From Candidatus Acetothermia bacterium (lineage in GTDB: Bacteria > Bipolaricaulota > Bipolaricaulia > RBG-16-55-9 > JANLFV01): DNA of 8,420 nucleotides. This document shows, piece after piece, positions 1 through 5,521 of the stretch; the first letter of the stretch is position 1, and each line of letters opens with the position of its first letter. The position numbers and the translations under genes are program-made. The notes under the pieces are model-generated. The model had not been told where the DNA came from. It did not search any database and was given only the letters and a program-made list of their open reading frames with translations. Location of the stretch: contig JAPWVC010000054.1 of NCBI GenBank assembly GCA_028275195.1, positions 1-8,420 on the forward strand, given 5' to 3'.

Positions 1-71
1 ATATCCTCGCGTGCATTCGCTACGCCAATTCCCTTGTGCAAAACGAAGAGATCTACCCCGTTGAGGCTTAG
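1..71 (+). CDS. DUF433-family antitoxin, C-terminal end only (partial)
   Basis: Reading from base 3, the sequence gives 22 codons (ILACIRYANSLVQNEEIYPV, then E-A) before a TAG at 69-71. This resembles the usual end of DUF433 proteins, where a helix of the type 'aAlaYA..l...Eer.yPl' closes a small winged-helix-like domain. The 5' end lies outside the window. DUF433 proteins commonly sit directly upstream of DUF5615 PIN-like proteins and are thought to act as their antitoxins. Here the DUF5615 gene starts 17 bases downstream, which strengthens the assignment. Only the tail is visible, so the call rests on this short match plus context. Confidence 0.7.
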   Translation, partial: ILACIRYANSLVQNEEIYPVEA

Positions 72-88
72 CCAAACTAAGAGCCTCC

Positions 89-463
89 ATGATCACCTTC
101 CTTGCGGATGAATCCTTCCCCGATCCGACGGCAGACCTCATCCAAAGTTGGGGCTATACTGTCAAGAAGGCGCGGGAGGAGGGGCTCTCCGGAGCCAAAG
201 ACTCCCACGTCTTTGAGGTCGCTCAAAGAGCGGGATGGGTCTTACTTACAGCGGATAAGGAATTCGGAGACATTCGTATCTATCCTCCCTCCGTGCACAT
301 AGGGGTCATCGTGCTGAGAATCACGCCTCGGGACGTGGCCGAAGGCATGGCCAAGCTGCACGCTGTCTTGCAGAAGTTATTGGCAGAAACTCGCGAAGAG
401 GAGTATCTGGGCACCTTGTTCATCGTAGATCGAAACAAGTACCGCAAGCGGAAGAGGCCTTAA
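89..463 (+). CDS. DUF5615 PIN-like protein, putative toxin nuclease
   Basis: This 124-residue protein has the layout of the DUF5615 (Mut7-C/PIN-like) family. The N-terminal strand ends in an acidic pair (FLADES, D7 E8). It is followed by a 'WGYTV' turn (21-25), a 'GLSGAKDSHVFEVA' segment with D38, and the signature 'VLLTADKEFGD' (51-61) with D56 and D61. The spaced acidic residues match the metal-binding carboxylates of PIN-domain RNases, so ribonuclease activity is likely but inferred. A basic tail (KYRKRKRP) closes the protein. The gene lies 17 bases after the end of a DUF433 gene, the usual antitoxin-toxin pairing. The start at 89 preserves the family N-terminus, although the ribosome binding site (weak 'taagag') is poor. 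Base composition looks less GC-rich than the hydrogenase operon. No truncation is visible. Confidence 0.85.
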   Translation: MITFLADESFPDPTADLIQSWGYTVKKAREEGLSGAKDSHVFEVAQRAGWVLLTADKEFGDIRIYPPSVHIGVIVLRITPRDVAEGMAKLHAVLQKLLAETREEEYLGTLFIVDRNKYRKRKRP

Positions 464-495
464 GACCACAGCCGGGTCTGATCAGTAAGGGGCCG

Positions 496-518
496 GGGAG
501 CTGGCCCGCCCCAGCCCC
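496..518. repeat. GC-rich hairpin upstream of hicB, possible operator or terminator
   Basis: The arms gctgg (500-504) and ccagc (511-515) pair across a six-base loop. The stem extends outward by ggg (496-498) with ccc (516-518) if A499 is bulged. The element lies between the DUF5615 stop and the hicB -10 box and overlaps the place a -35 would occupy. It could be an operator or the end of the upstream transcript. There is no T-tract. A similar hairpin follows hicA. Confidence 0.4.
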
Positions 519-524
519 TCTCGA

Positions 525-530
525 TATAAT
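525..530 (+). promoter_or_regulatory. Perfect -10 box (TATAAT) for hicB-hicA
   Basis: TATAAT occurs at 525-530, ten bases before the hicB ATG. No good -35 is visible: the hexamer at 17-base spacing (502-507, tggccc) matches TTGACA at only three positions. A start site 6-8 bases after the -10 box would fall at 536-538, making the mRNA nearly leaderless. The absence of any Shine-Dalgarno site before this ATG fits that. This is inferred from sequence only. Confidence 0.5.
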
Positions 531-540
531 AGCTCAGCCT

Positions 541-747
541 ATGGATGAAATCATCTTTCTGGTTGAGGAATCGCCCGAAGGGGGCTACGAGGCTCAGGCC
601 CTCGGTGAGGCCATCTTCACCGAGGCCGAAACCCTCCCCGAACTCAAAGAGCGCGTCCGCGATGCTGTCCGCTGCCATTTCGAAGAGGCCCGCCGCCCCC
701 GGATCATCCGCCTCCATCTGGTCAAGGACGAGCTCATCTTGGTATGA
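541..747 (+). CDS. HicB-like antitoxin (short form)
   Basis: This 68-residue protein matches the short HicB-like family. It has an opening strand 'EIIFLVEESPEGGYEAQALG' (3-22), a second strand 'AIFTEAETLPEL' (24-35), a helix 'KERVRDAVRCHF' (36-47), and a closing strand 'IIRLHLVKDELIL'. This is the degenerate RNase H-like fold that blocks HicA toxin. Members of this family are often mislabelled in databases as 2-oxoisovalerate dehydrogenase. The usual C-terminal DNA-binding helix-turn-helix or ribbon-helix-helix of longer HicB proteins is missing, so it may not repress its own promoter alone. Its stop (TGA 745-747) overlaps the start of the following hicA reading frame (ATG 744-746) in an ATGA arrangement, indicating translational coupling. 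The start has no ribosome binding site but lies just after a TATAAT box. Confidence 0.85.
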   Translation: MDEIIFLVEESPEGGYEAQALGEAIFTEAETLPELKERVRDAVRCHFEEARRPRIIRLHLVKDELILV

Positions 748-986
748 AACTGCCGCGCGACCTGGGTGGGGAAGAGCTAGCCCGTGCCCTGGCTTAGCTT
801 GGCTACCAGATCACCCGCCAGACCGGAAGCCATCTGCGGCTGACGACCACCGCTGGCGGAGAGCACCACGTTACCATTCCCAAGCATAAGCCCTTGAAGG
901 TGGGAACGCTCAACCGCGTTCTCAACGAGGTAGCTCAGCACCTGGGGATGGATAAGCAAGAACTACTACGGAGATTGTTCCCTTAG
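744..986 (+). pseudogene. hicA: HicA toxin gene interrupted by an in-frame TAG
   Basis: From the ATG at 744 the frame reads MKLPRDLGGEELARALA, then TAG at 795-797 (codon 18), then continues LGYQITRQTGSHLRLTT and on to a TAG at 984-986. The full frame would be 80 residues, the usual HicA length. It carries the family's 'LGY..tRQtGSHlrl' motif with the catalytic histidine (codon 30) and the 'H.vtIPkHkplkvGTLn.il' region. HicA is a double-stranded-RNA-binding-like mRNA interferase. The TAG falls where the family normally has a Lys/Arg/Gln before LGY, so one base change (AAG or CAG to TAG) explains it. The 62 codons after it have no other defect, suggesting a recent lesion or a sequencing error. 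No in-frame ATG restart precedes the histidine. The toxin is therefore probably inactive while the antitoxin upstream is intact. Confidence 0.85.
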
Positions 987-1005
987 GGGGCTGGCGTCCA
1001 GCCCC
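987..1005. terminator. Perfect 8-bp hairpin after hicA, terminator-like without T-tract
   Basis: The arms ggggctgg (987-994) and ccagcccc (998-1005) are perfectly complementary across a cgt loop. The hairpin begins on the base after the hicA stop. No run of T follows on either strand, so it is not a classical intrinsic terminator. It may stall polymerase, protect a 3' end, or separate the convergent transcripts. Its core matches the hairpin upstream of hicB. Confidence 0.45.
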
Positions 1006-1071
1006 GAGGGGCGGCTACTTGCCTCTGTGTCCTGGAAGGAGATCAAGCTCTGGGGCATCACCGACCTGGCG

Positions 1072-1087
1072 GCGAGGCAAGCCTCGC
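1072..1087. terminator. Hairpin just beyond the hydrogenase operon end
   Basis: gcgaggc (1072-1078) and gcctcgc (1081-1087) form a perfect inverted repeat; as a hairpin this gives a 6-bp stem with a caag loop. It lies eight bases past the ferredoxin-subunit stop on the minus strand. A ten-base palindrome cgcgatcgcg (1085-1094) overlaps its edge. No T-tract is present, so termination by this element is only a suggestion. The rest of the 987-1095 junction shows no gene. Confidence 0.35.
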
Positions 1088-1095
1088 GATCGCGC

Positions 1096-1500
1096 CTATT
1101 GCTTCTTGAGGACCTTCTTCCCCCCGATCGGGACCTCGGAGATGGAATAATGATCCTCATCCCCGACATAGGCGAGGTTATATTCATTGGACAGGCGGAT
1201 GGCCTTGGGGTTGACCGGGCAGTTGGCCTCGCAGGTCCCGCAGAAGATGCACCTCCCGTAGTCCACCTTCAGGCGACGCCACTTGACCCCCTCTCGTTCG
1301 CCCAGCTCCTCGAGGGAGATGGCGTTGGCGGGGCAGACGCGGAAGCAGGTCCCGCAAGCGATGCATAGGTCTTCATAATACCGGGGCGCGCCGCGATAGG
1401 TCGGGGCCGGGGCAGGGACGGCGGGGAACTTCGTGGTATAAGGCCCTTGGAGGAGGGCGAGGAGGGCCTCCCCAAGCTCCCTAAGCTTTGGGCGCCTCAT
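1096..1500 (-). CDS. Two-[4Fe-4S] ferredoxin subunit of membrane-bound hydrogenase (MbhN/NuoI/HycF-like)
   Basis: This 134-residue protein has two complete 4Fe-4S motifs of the CxxCxxCxxxCP type: C46, C49, C52, C56 and C84, C87, C90, C94. They sit in the usual NuoI-like spacing, with an N-terminal segment before them ('RGAPRYYEDLCIACGTC'). This is the peripheral subunit that passes electrons from reduced ferredoxin toward the small subunit's cluster and the Ni-Fe centre in group 4 hydrogenases and complex I. It lacks transmembrane segments and should dock on the cytoplasmic arm. The start at 1500 is supported by a ggaggagg site; it overlaps the end of the mrpG-like gene by 20 bases. It is the last gene of the operon. 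In the Pyrococcus mbh operon the homologue follows mbhL and mbhM directly, whereas here the whole antiporter module lies between. The acidic/basic tail after the second motif is ordinary. Confidence 0.9.
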   Translation of the reverse strand: MRRPKLRELGEALLALLQGPYTTKFPAVPAPAPTYRGAPRYYEDLCIACGTCFRVCPANAISLEELGEREGVKWRRLKVDYGRCIFCGTCEANCPVNPKAIRLSNEYNLAYVGDEDHYSISEVPIGGKKVLKKQ

Positions 1501-1861
1501 CTTCCTCCTCCTTCACTTCCATCTCCCCTTGGTGGGCTTCCAAATCCTCGCCATAGCGGTCGATCACGCTCTTCTCCCAGAGCCTGACCCCCGAGGAGTA
1601 GGCCCCCCGGGCCAGGGCATGGGCGGCGGTGGGGGAGGCGACCAGGACGAGGGCCAAGGCCAGGATCGCCTTGATCTGGACCGGGGTCGAACCCGAGGCG
1701 ACGGCCACGCCGATGAGGATCAGGCAGGTCCCCAAGGTGACGGTCTTGGTCGCGGCCTGGAGGCGGTTATAGACATCGGGGAGCCGGGCCAGGCCGATCC
1801 CCCCGAGGAGGTCGAAGATCACCCCGATGAAGATCAACACGATCCCGATCGGCTCATTCAT
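1481..1861 (-). CDS. mrpG: Mrp antiporter subunit G homologue (MbhC-like)
   Basis: This 126-residue membrane protein has three predicted transmembrane helices (about 5-24, 41-57, 62-83). It carries the MrpG/MnhG/PhaG signature 'GIGLARLPDVYNRLQAATKT' (21-40) and the second motif 'SPTAAHALARGAY' (76-88). A charged cytoplasmic tail (about 95-126, rich in Glu) makes it somewhat longer than the core domain. MrpG forms part of the small-subunit bundle (E, F, G) of Mrp antiporters and the Na+-translocating part of Mbh hydrogenases. The start ATG at 1861 follows a ggggaggag site and overlaps the mrpF-like gene by 8 bases. The gene in turn overlaps the ferredoxin-subunit gene by 20 bases. The family assignment is firm. 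That it works in a hydrogenase complex and not a stand-alone antiporter is inferred from the operon. Confidence 0.93.
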   Translation of the reverse strand: MNEPIGIVLIFIGVIFDLLGGIGLARLPDVYNRLQAATKTVTLGTCLILIGVAVASGSTPVQIKAILALALVLVASPTAAHALARGAYSSGVRLWEKSVIDRYGEDLEAHQGEMEVKEEEDEAPKA

Positions 1862-2120
1862 CGTAGCTCCTCCCCTCGAGGAACTTTGCGAGGGCGATCG
1901 TCCCGATGAAGGCGATCAGTGCCCAGGCTAAGGCGATGTTCATGTAATAGTCCTTCCCCGTGATCAGGGAGAAGAGGGCCGAGAGGCCGACGATCACGAT
2001 CCCTAGGATATCGATCCCGACCGCCCGATCCGGAGGGGTCGGGCCGAAGGCGACCCGGTAGAGGCAGAGGAAGCAGCAGGCCCCGAGGACCGCGAAGAAC
2101 GCGTTGTAGAAGGCACTCAT
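1854..2120 (-). CDS. mrpF: Mrp antiporter subunit F homologue (MbhB-like)
   Basis: This 88-residue protein, the usual length for MrpF/MnhF/PhaF, has three transmembrane helices (about 4-23, 36-54, 59-80). Between the first two it carries the family motif 'YRVAFGPTPPDRAVGIDIL' (21-39) with R22, D31, R32 and D37. In Mrp and Mbh structures this subunit packs with E and G and is part of the proposed sodium path. Its ATG overlaps the preceding mrpE-like stop in an ATGA junction (2117-2120), preceded by a strong aaggaggg site. Its own stop overlaps the mrpG-like start by 8 bases. Nothing is missing or unusual in it. Confidence 0.93.
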   Translation of the reverse strand: MSAFYNAFFAVLGACCFLCLYRVAFGPTPPDRAVGIDILGIVIVGLSALFSLITGKDYYMNIALAWALIAFIGTIALAKFLEGRSYDE

Positions 2121-2608
2121 TCGAACACCCTCCTTAAGATCCGCTCGAATCTCCCGACGATCATGGCCGAGGCCTCCTTCTCCCCTTCCGCCCGGACATT
2201 GATCCAGTGGATGTAATAGTGCCCGTCATCGGTGAGGTCGACGGAGAGCGTCCCGGGGGTGAGGGTGATCGAGTTGGCCAAGATCGTCTTGGCCAGCTCG
2301 CTCTTCAGCTCCGTCCGCACCTTGACGATCCCGGGCCTGATCGGGAGGGCCGGATGGAGGACACGATAGGCCACATCCAGGTTGGCCATGATGATGTGGT
2401 AGATGAGGGCGAGGATGTAATACAGCCCCCAGAGGTAGCGGAGCGGATTGAAGAGCTTCTTGAGCCCCTTGATCCGGAGCATCCCTCCAAAGAGGATCAC
2501 GGCGATCAAGGCCGCGAGGAGCCCGACGAAGAGCTCCTGCCAGTCGAGGGGCCAGACGAGCAGGACCCAGAACCCGAAAGAGAGGGCAAATGCCCAAATC
2601 CACTTCAT
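2117..2608 (-). CDS. mrpE: Mrp antiporter subunit E homologue (MbhA-like)
   Basis: This 163-residue protein has two to three N-terminal transmembrane segments (about 5-20, 24-43, 58-78) and a cytoplasmic C-terminal domain with the diagnostic MrpE/MnhE motif 'NSITLTPGTLSVDL' (112-125). The length is typical. MrpE is needed for assembly and function of Mrp antiporters and has a counterpart, MbhA, in hydrogenase complexes. A gggagg site lies eight bases before the ATG at 2608, and the gene starts three bases after the mrpD-like stop. In the Pyrococcus operon the E-F-G trio comes first. Here it comes near the end, after the antiporter subunits. Confidence 0.93.
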   Translation of the reverse strand: MKWIWAFALSFGFWVLLVWPLDWQELFVGLLAALIAVILFGGMLRIKGLKKLFNPLRYLWGLYYILALIYHIIMANLDVAYRVLHPALPIRPGIVKVRTELKSELAKTILANSITLTPGTLSVDLTDDGHYYIHWINVRAEGEKEASAMIVGRFERILRRVFE

Positions 2609-2611
2609 TCG

Positions 2612-4129
2612 CTAGCCTCCCAGGACCATTCGGGCATAGCGGAGCCCCTCGAGCAGCACCTGGCTCACCGGCTGGAGGACCAACTCCCGCAGCCCCGGAA
2701 GATAGAGCGCCCCTAATCCGATCGCTCCCAATGCCAGGACGACCGTAGCGAGGTTCATCATTGCCGGGGCCTCTCTGACCGACTTGAGCCGGTCGGGGAC
2801 CGGCCCGAAGAAGGCCTCCCGCTCGACCCGCATGTAGTAAGCTAGTGTGAGGACGCTCACCGCGATGAGGATGGCCGCCTCGGGGTAGAATCCGCCCCAC
2901 AACGCGGCGACGATGATGATCAACTTGCTCCAGAAGCCAGCAAAAGGCGGGATCCCGGCGATGGAGAGGACCCCGAAGAGGGTCGTCATCCCCGTCAGTG
3001 GCATCCGGTGGAAGAGCCCACCCATCTTGGAGAGGTCCCTTGTCCCGGTCGCTTCCTCGATTGCCCCGCTATTGAGGAATAAGAGCGCCTTGTTCGCCGC
3101 GTGGTTGATCAGGTGAAAGAAGCCGCCGAGTAGGGCCAGCCCGGCTATCGCCTCCTCCCCGCGGAGCAGCAGGCTCCCACCGATCCCGAGGGCCATGACG
3201 ATATAGCCGACCTGGCTGATCGAGGAGTAAGCGAGGAGCCGCTTGAAGTCCTCTTGCCCCACCGCCAGGAGCGCCCCGAGGACCATCGAGATCGCCCCGC
3301 CCCAGATGAGCAGGTTCGCCTGGACCTCGCCGATCCCGATCACATTGAAGAAGACCCGCATCAGGCAGTAGACCCCCAGGACCTTGATGAGGACCCCGGA
3401 GAGCATCGCCGAGATCGGCGCGGGGGCCGAGGAGTGGGCATCGGGGAGCCAGGCGTGGAAGGGGACGAGCGCGGCCTTCAGCCCGAACCCGACGAGGAAG
3501 AAGGCCGAGGTGATCCCGATGAGGGCCCCGCCGCCACCGCCGCGCTCGGCCAGGACCAGCGAGATCCGGGCCATGTTGAGGTTCCCCGTCGCGGCGTAGA
3601 GCAGTCCGACCCCGAAGATGACGAAGCTCGAGCCGATGGACCCCAGGACGAGATACTTGAAGGCCGCTTCTAGCTCCTCCCCGCCCCGGCGGAAGCCGAC
3701 CAGGGCATAGGAGGCGATCGAGGCGATCTCCAGGAAGACGAAGAGGTTGAACATGTCCCCGGTGAGGATCACCCCGTTCATCCCCGCGAGCATCAGGAAG
3801 AAGAGGCCATAGAACTTCCCCGTCGGGGTCCAGTCCTCCATGTATTTGGAGGAGTAGATCACCACCAGCAGGGCGATGGCGTTGACCACGATCAGCATCG
3901 CCGCGGAGAGGCCGTCGACCACCAGGTTGATCCCGATCGGTGGAGGCCAGCCGCTCATCTGGTAGATCCCGCGCCAGCCGAGCGAGAGGAAGGCCAGAAC
4001 GGTGGTGGTGAGGGTGATCGCCCACGCCAGGAGCTCTTTAGCCCGGCTCTCCTCCCAGAACTTATCGAGGAGCGGGAGGAAGAAGCCTCCCCCTAAAGGC
4101 AAGGCCACCAAGAGGAAGACCAGGCTCAT
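2612..4129 (-). CDS. mrpD: Antiporter-like ion-pumping subunit, MrpD/MbhH/NuoN-type
   Basis: This 505-residue polytopic membrane protein of the proton-conducting membrane transporter family should have about 14 transmembrane helices. Key ion-path residues are in place: Glu134 in 'FVFLEIASIASYALV' (helix 5), Lys218 in 'GFGLKAALVPFHAWLPDAH' (helix 7), Lys249 in 'LIKVLGVY' (helix 8), and the His339/His343/Lys347 cluster of 'HLINHAANKALLF'. Helix 12 reads 'YYMRVEREAFFG', with Arg434 and Glu436 where other antiporter subunits carry Lys or Glu. In Mbh this subunit is the main proton/sodium exchange module next to the hydrogenase arm. Its ATG overlaps the mrpC-like stop (ATGA at 4126-4129) with a ggagg site upstream. 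It is paired in this operon with a second, longer antiporter-like protein (5522-7348). The gene is complete, ending in TAG. Confidence 0.93.
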   Translation of the reverse strand: MSLVFLLVALPLGGGFFLPLLDKFWEESRAKELLAWAITLTTTVLAFLSLGWRGIYQMSGWPPPIGINLVVDGLSAAMLIVVNAIALLVVIYSSKYMEDWTPTGKFYGLFFLMLAGMNGVILTGDMFNLFVFLEIASIASYALVGFRRGGEELEAAFKYLVLGSIGSSFVIFGVGLLYAATGNLNMARISLVLAERGGGGGALIGITSAFFLVGFGLKAALVPFHAWLPDAHSSAPAPISAMLSGVLIKVLGVYCLMRVFFNVIGIGEVQANLLIWGGAISMVLGALLAVGQEDFKRLLAYSSISQVGYIVMALGIGGSLLLRGEEAIAGLALLGGFFHLINHAANKALLFLNSGAIEEATGTRDLSKMGGLFHRMPLTGMTTLFGVLSIAGIPPFAGFWSKLIIIVAALWGGFYPEAAILIAVSVLTLAYYMRVEREAFFGPVPDRLKSVREAPAMMNLATVVLALGAIGLGALYLPGLRELVLQPVSQVLLEGLRYARMVLGG

Positions 4130-4473
4130 CCCCGCAACCTCCGGATCTCGGCGATATCGTAGGTCCCATACTTCTCATAGATCCTGATCGCGATCGCCAC
4201 CATCAGTGCGATCGAGCCGAGGCTGATCACGATCGAGGTGATCACCAGCGCCTGCGGGAGCGGGTCGACCGCTCGGGAGACGAACTCCTCCAAGGTCATC
4301 GTCTCGTCCATGATCGGGGCCAGCCCGCCCATCCGGTAGCCGACGAGCAGCAAGAACAAATTGACCGCCTGCTCCATGATGATCACCCCGATGATGATCT
4401 TGATCAAGTTCCGCTTGGTGATCGTGGCATACAAGCCGATGAGGAAGAGGACGAACGCGAGAGTATAGAGCAT
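4126..4473 (-). CDS. mrpC: Mrp antiporter subunit C homologue (MbhG/NuoK-like)
   Basis: This 115-residue protein has three transmembrane helices (about 3-17, 24-45, 74-99). It has the NuoK/MrpC pattern 'NLIKIIIGVIIMEQAVNLFL' (22-41), whose Glu34 is the conserved membrane carboxylate of this family, and the 'DPLPQALVITSIVIS' motif (70-84). It forms part of the ion-translocating membrane arm next to the MrpD-like subunit. Start and stop are tightly coupled: TAATG joins it to the mrpB-like gene (4471-4475) and ATGA to the mrpD-like gene. A short charged tail (about 100-115) ends the protein. Length and motifs are ordinary. Confidence 0.93.
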   Translation of the reverse strand: MLYTLAFVLFLIGLYATITKRNLIKIIIGVIIMEQAVNLFLLLVGYRMGGLAPIMDETMTLEEFVSRAVDPLPQALVITSIVISLGSIALMVAIAIRIYEKYGTYDIAEIRRLRG

Positions 4474-4967
4474 TAGCGCTCACCACCTTCTGCGCTCCAG
4501 GGCTTAAAGAGCGTCAGGACCATCACCACGAGGAAGAGCGAGGCGGCCACCTTCATGGCGATAGCGATGTTCAAGAGCGGGATCGTCCCCGCGCTCTTGA
4601 GGTGGAAGGGCTCGCCCGGGAGGTAGACCCTCAGGAAGTTATACAAGAACCCGCCGCCGAAGATGGCCCCAAGCGCCCCGATGAACAGGAAGAGGAGGGC
4701 CCCGCCGCTATCGTATTTCGAGGCCCCTTCGGGCGGGAGCCGCCGGAAGGCCCTCGCCCCGCCGTAGGCCAGGACAACGAGGATGAAGCCACAGGCCAGG
4801 ATCACCCCTCCGGGGAAGCCCCCTCCGGGTGTGAGGTGGCCGGTGAGGGTGATATAGACCCCGAAGATGAAGATCGCCGGCTCGAGGAGGCGCGTGACCT
4901 CCTTGACGATTAGGCTCATCCCCGGGCCGCGGGGAGGGATCGCCCTAGGCTTAAGCTCCATTCCCAT
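4473..4967 (-). CDS. mrpB: Mrp antiporter subunit B homologue (MbhF-like)
   Basis: This 164-residue protein with four transmembrane helices is of the MrpB/MnhB type. It has the signature 'GHLTPGGGFPGG' (43-54) and the C-terminal 'SAGTIPLLNIAIAMKV' (125-140), whose Lys139 is a conserved buried residue in the family. It belongs to the sodium-path half of the membrane arm together with the MbhD-MbhE protein encoded just upstream. The start at 4967 is preferred because an aaggag site lies at proper distance; a second ATG two codons in is equally possible. The later ATG at 4919 has no such site. With the start at 4967 the gene overlaps the upstream one by 17 bases, and the N-terminal 16 residues are a Pro/Arg-rich extension before the conserved part. 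Confidence 0.92.
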   Translation of the reverse strand: MGMELKPRAIPPRGPGMSLIVKEVTRLLEPAIFIFGVYITLTGHLTPGGGFPGGVILACGFILVVLAYGGARAFRRLPPEGASKYDSGGALLFLFIGALGAIFGGGFLYNFLRVYLPGEPFHLKSAGTIPLLNIAIAMKVAASLFLVVMVLTLFKPWSAEGGER

Positions 4968-5520
4968 TCCCTTCTCCTTTCCTCTCGCTGCTTCGCCGGA
5001 CCCGCCGCTGCAGGAGCATCACTGCCCCGATGATCGCGGTGAAGATGACCGTCGCCTCGCCCAAGGTATCGTAGGCCCGGAATTCGAGCAAGACCGCGGT
5101 GATCGCGCTCGCTGCCTCGGTCTGGCCGAGGCTCTCCTTCAGATAGTAAATGGAGGGGCTGTTCTCGATCATCGTCATCACTGCCTTCCCGAAGGGGGGC
5201 AATTCCAAGGCCACCTGATAGAAGAAGGCGACCCCGAGCCCGAAGATGAGCATCGTCGCGATCACATTGAGCCGGGAGAACGGCCCCATGATCGTGGGGA
5301 TCTCCCGCTTGAGGGTCACACGGATCATATGGATCAGGACGAGGATCTCCACCACCACCAAGGTGATGGCGATATCTGGTGCCCCGATGAAGAGGCAGAC
5401 GATCGAGAGGCCGAACCCGACCGCCCCCAACGAGACCACGGCCGAGAGGGCATGGGGAGTCTCGACCGCGACCAAGGCGGCGACGATGATGAAGAACATG
5501 AAGATGTAAAGGGTTAGCAT
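4951..5520 (-). CDS. MbhD-MbhE fusion (MrpA C-terminal region-like, DUF4040)
   Basis: This 189-residue protein joins two domains that are separate genes (mbhD and mbhE) in Pyrococcus but contiguous at the end of MrpA. Residues 1-75 are the MbhD/DUF4040 domain, three helices with 'GAPDIAITLVVVEIL' (46-60) carrying Asp49 and Glu58. Residues about 82-175 are MbhE-like, with 'LLEFRAYDTLGEATVIF' (144-160) carrying Asp151 and Glu155, followed by a final helix and a basic then Gly/Asn tail. The Mbh and Mrp structures place this pair in the sodium channel region between the antiporter subunit and the MrpE-F-G bundle. The start at 5520 is one base past the upstream stop (TAAGATG), with a gggaggg site inside the previous gene. 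Assignment by motif is strong. The ion carried cannot be read from sequence. Confidence 0.9.
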   Translation of the reverse strand: MLTLYIFMFFIIVAALVAVETPHALSAVVSLGAVGFGLSIVCLFIGAPDIAITLVVVEILVLIHMIRVTLKREIPTIMGPFSRLNVIATMLIFGLGVAFFYQVALELPPFGKAVMTMIENSPSIYYLKESLGQTEAASAITAVLLEFRAYDTLGEATVIFTAIIGAVMLLQRRVRRSSERKGEGNGNGA

Positions 5521-5521
5521 C

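Noticed and set aside
795..797. Programmed recoding of TAG (pyrrolysine or amber suppression) in hicA
   Set aside because: TAG ends several other genes here (DUF433 tail, MrpD-like, ferredoxin subunit, hicA itself) and no recoding element is evident; a simple nonsense change is more likely.
545..889. 114-codon plus-strand frame overlapping hicB and hicA
   Set aside because: Its translation is low-complexity Arg/Pro/Ser-rich and out of frame with the recognised HicB and HicA sequences.
2207..2716. Long open frame on the plus strand opposite the mrpE/mrpD-like genes
   Set aside because: It is antisense to two clear family members, is rich in Asp/Glu/Pro/Gly as expected from reversed GC-rich codons, and has no recognisable domain.
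3069..4025. 318-codon minus-strand frame overlapping the MrpD-like gene in another frame
   Set aside because: The Arg/Gly/Pro/Asp-rich product is typical of an out-of-frame reading of a GC-rich gene; the MrpD-like frame has full family motifs.
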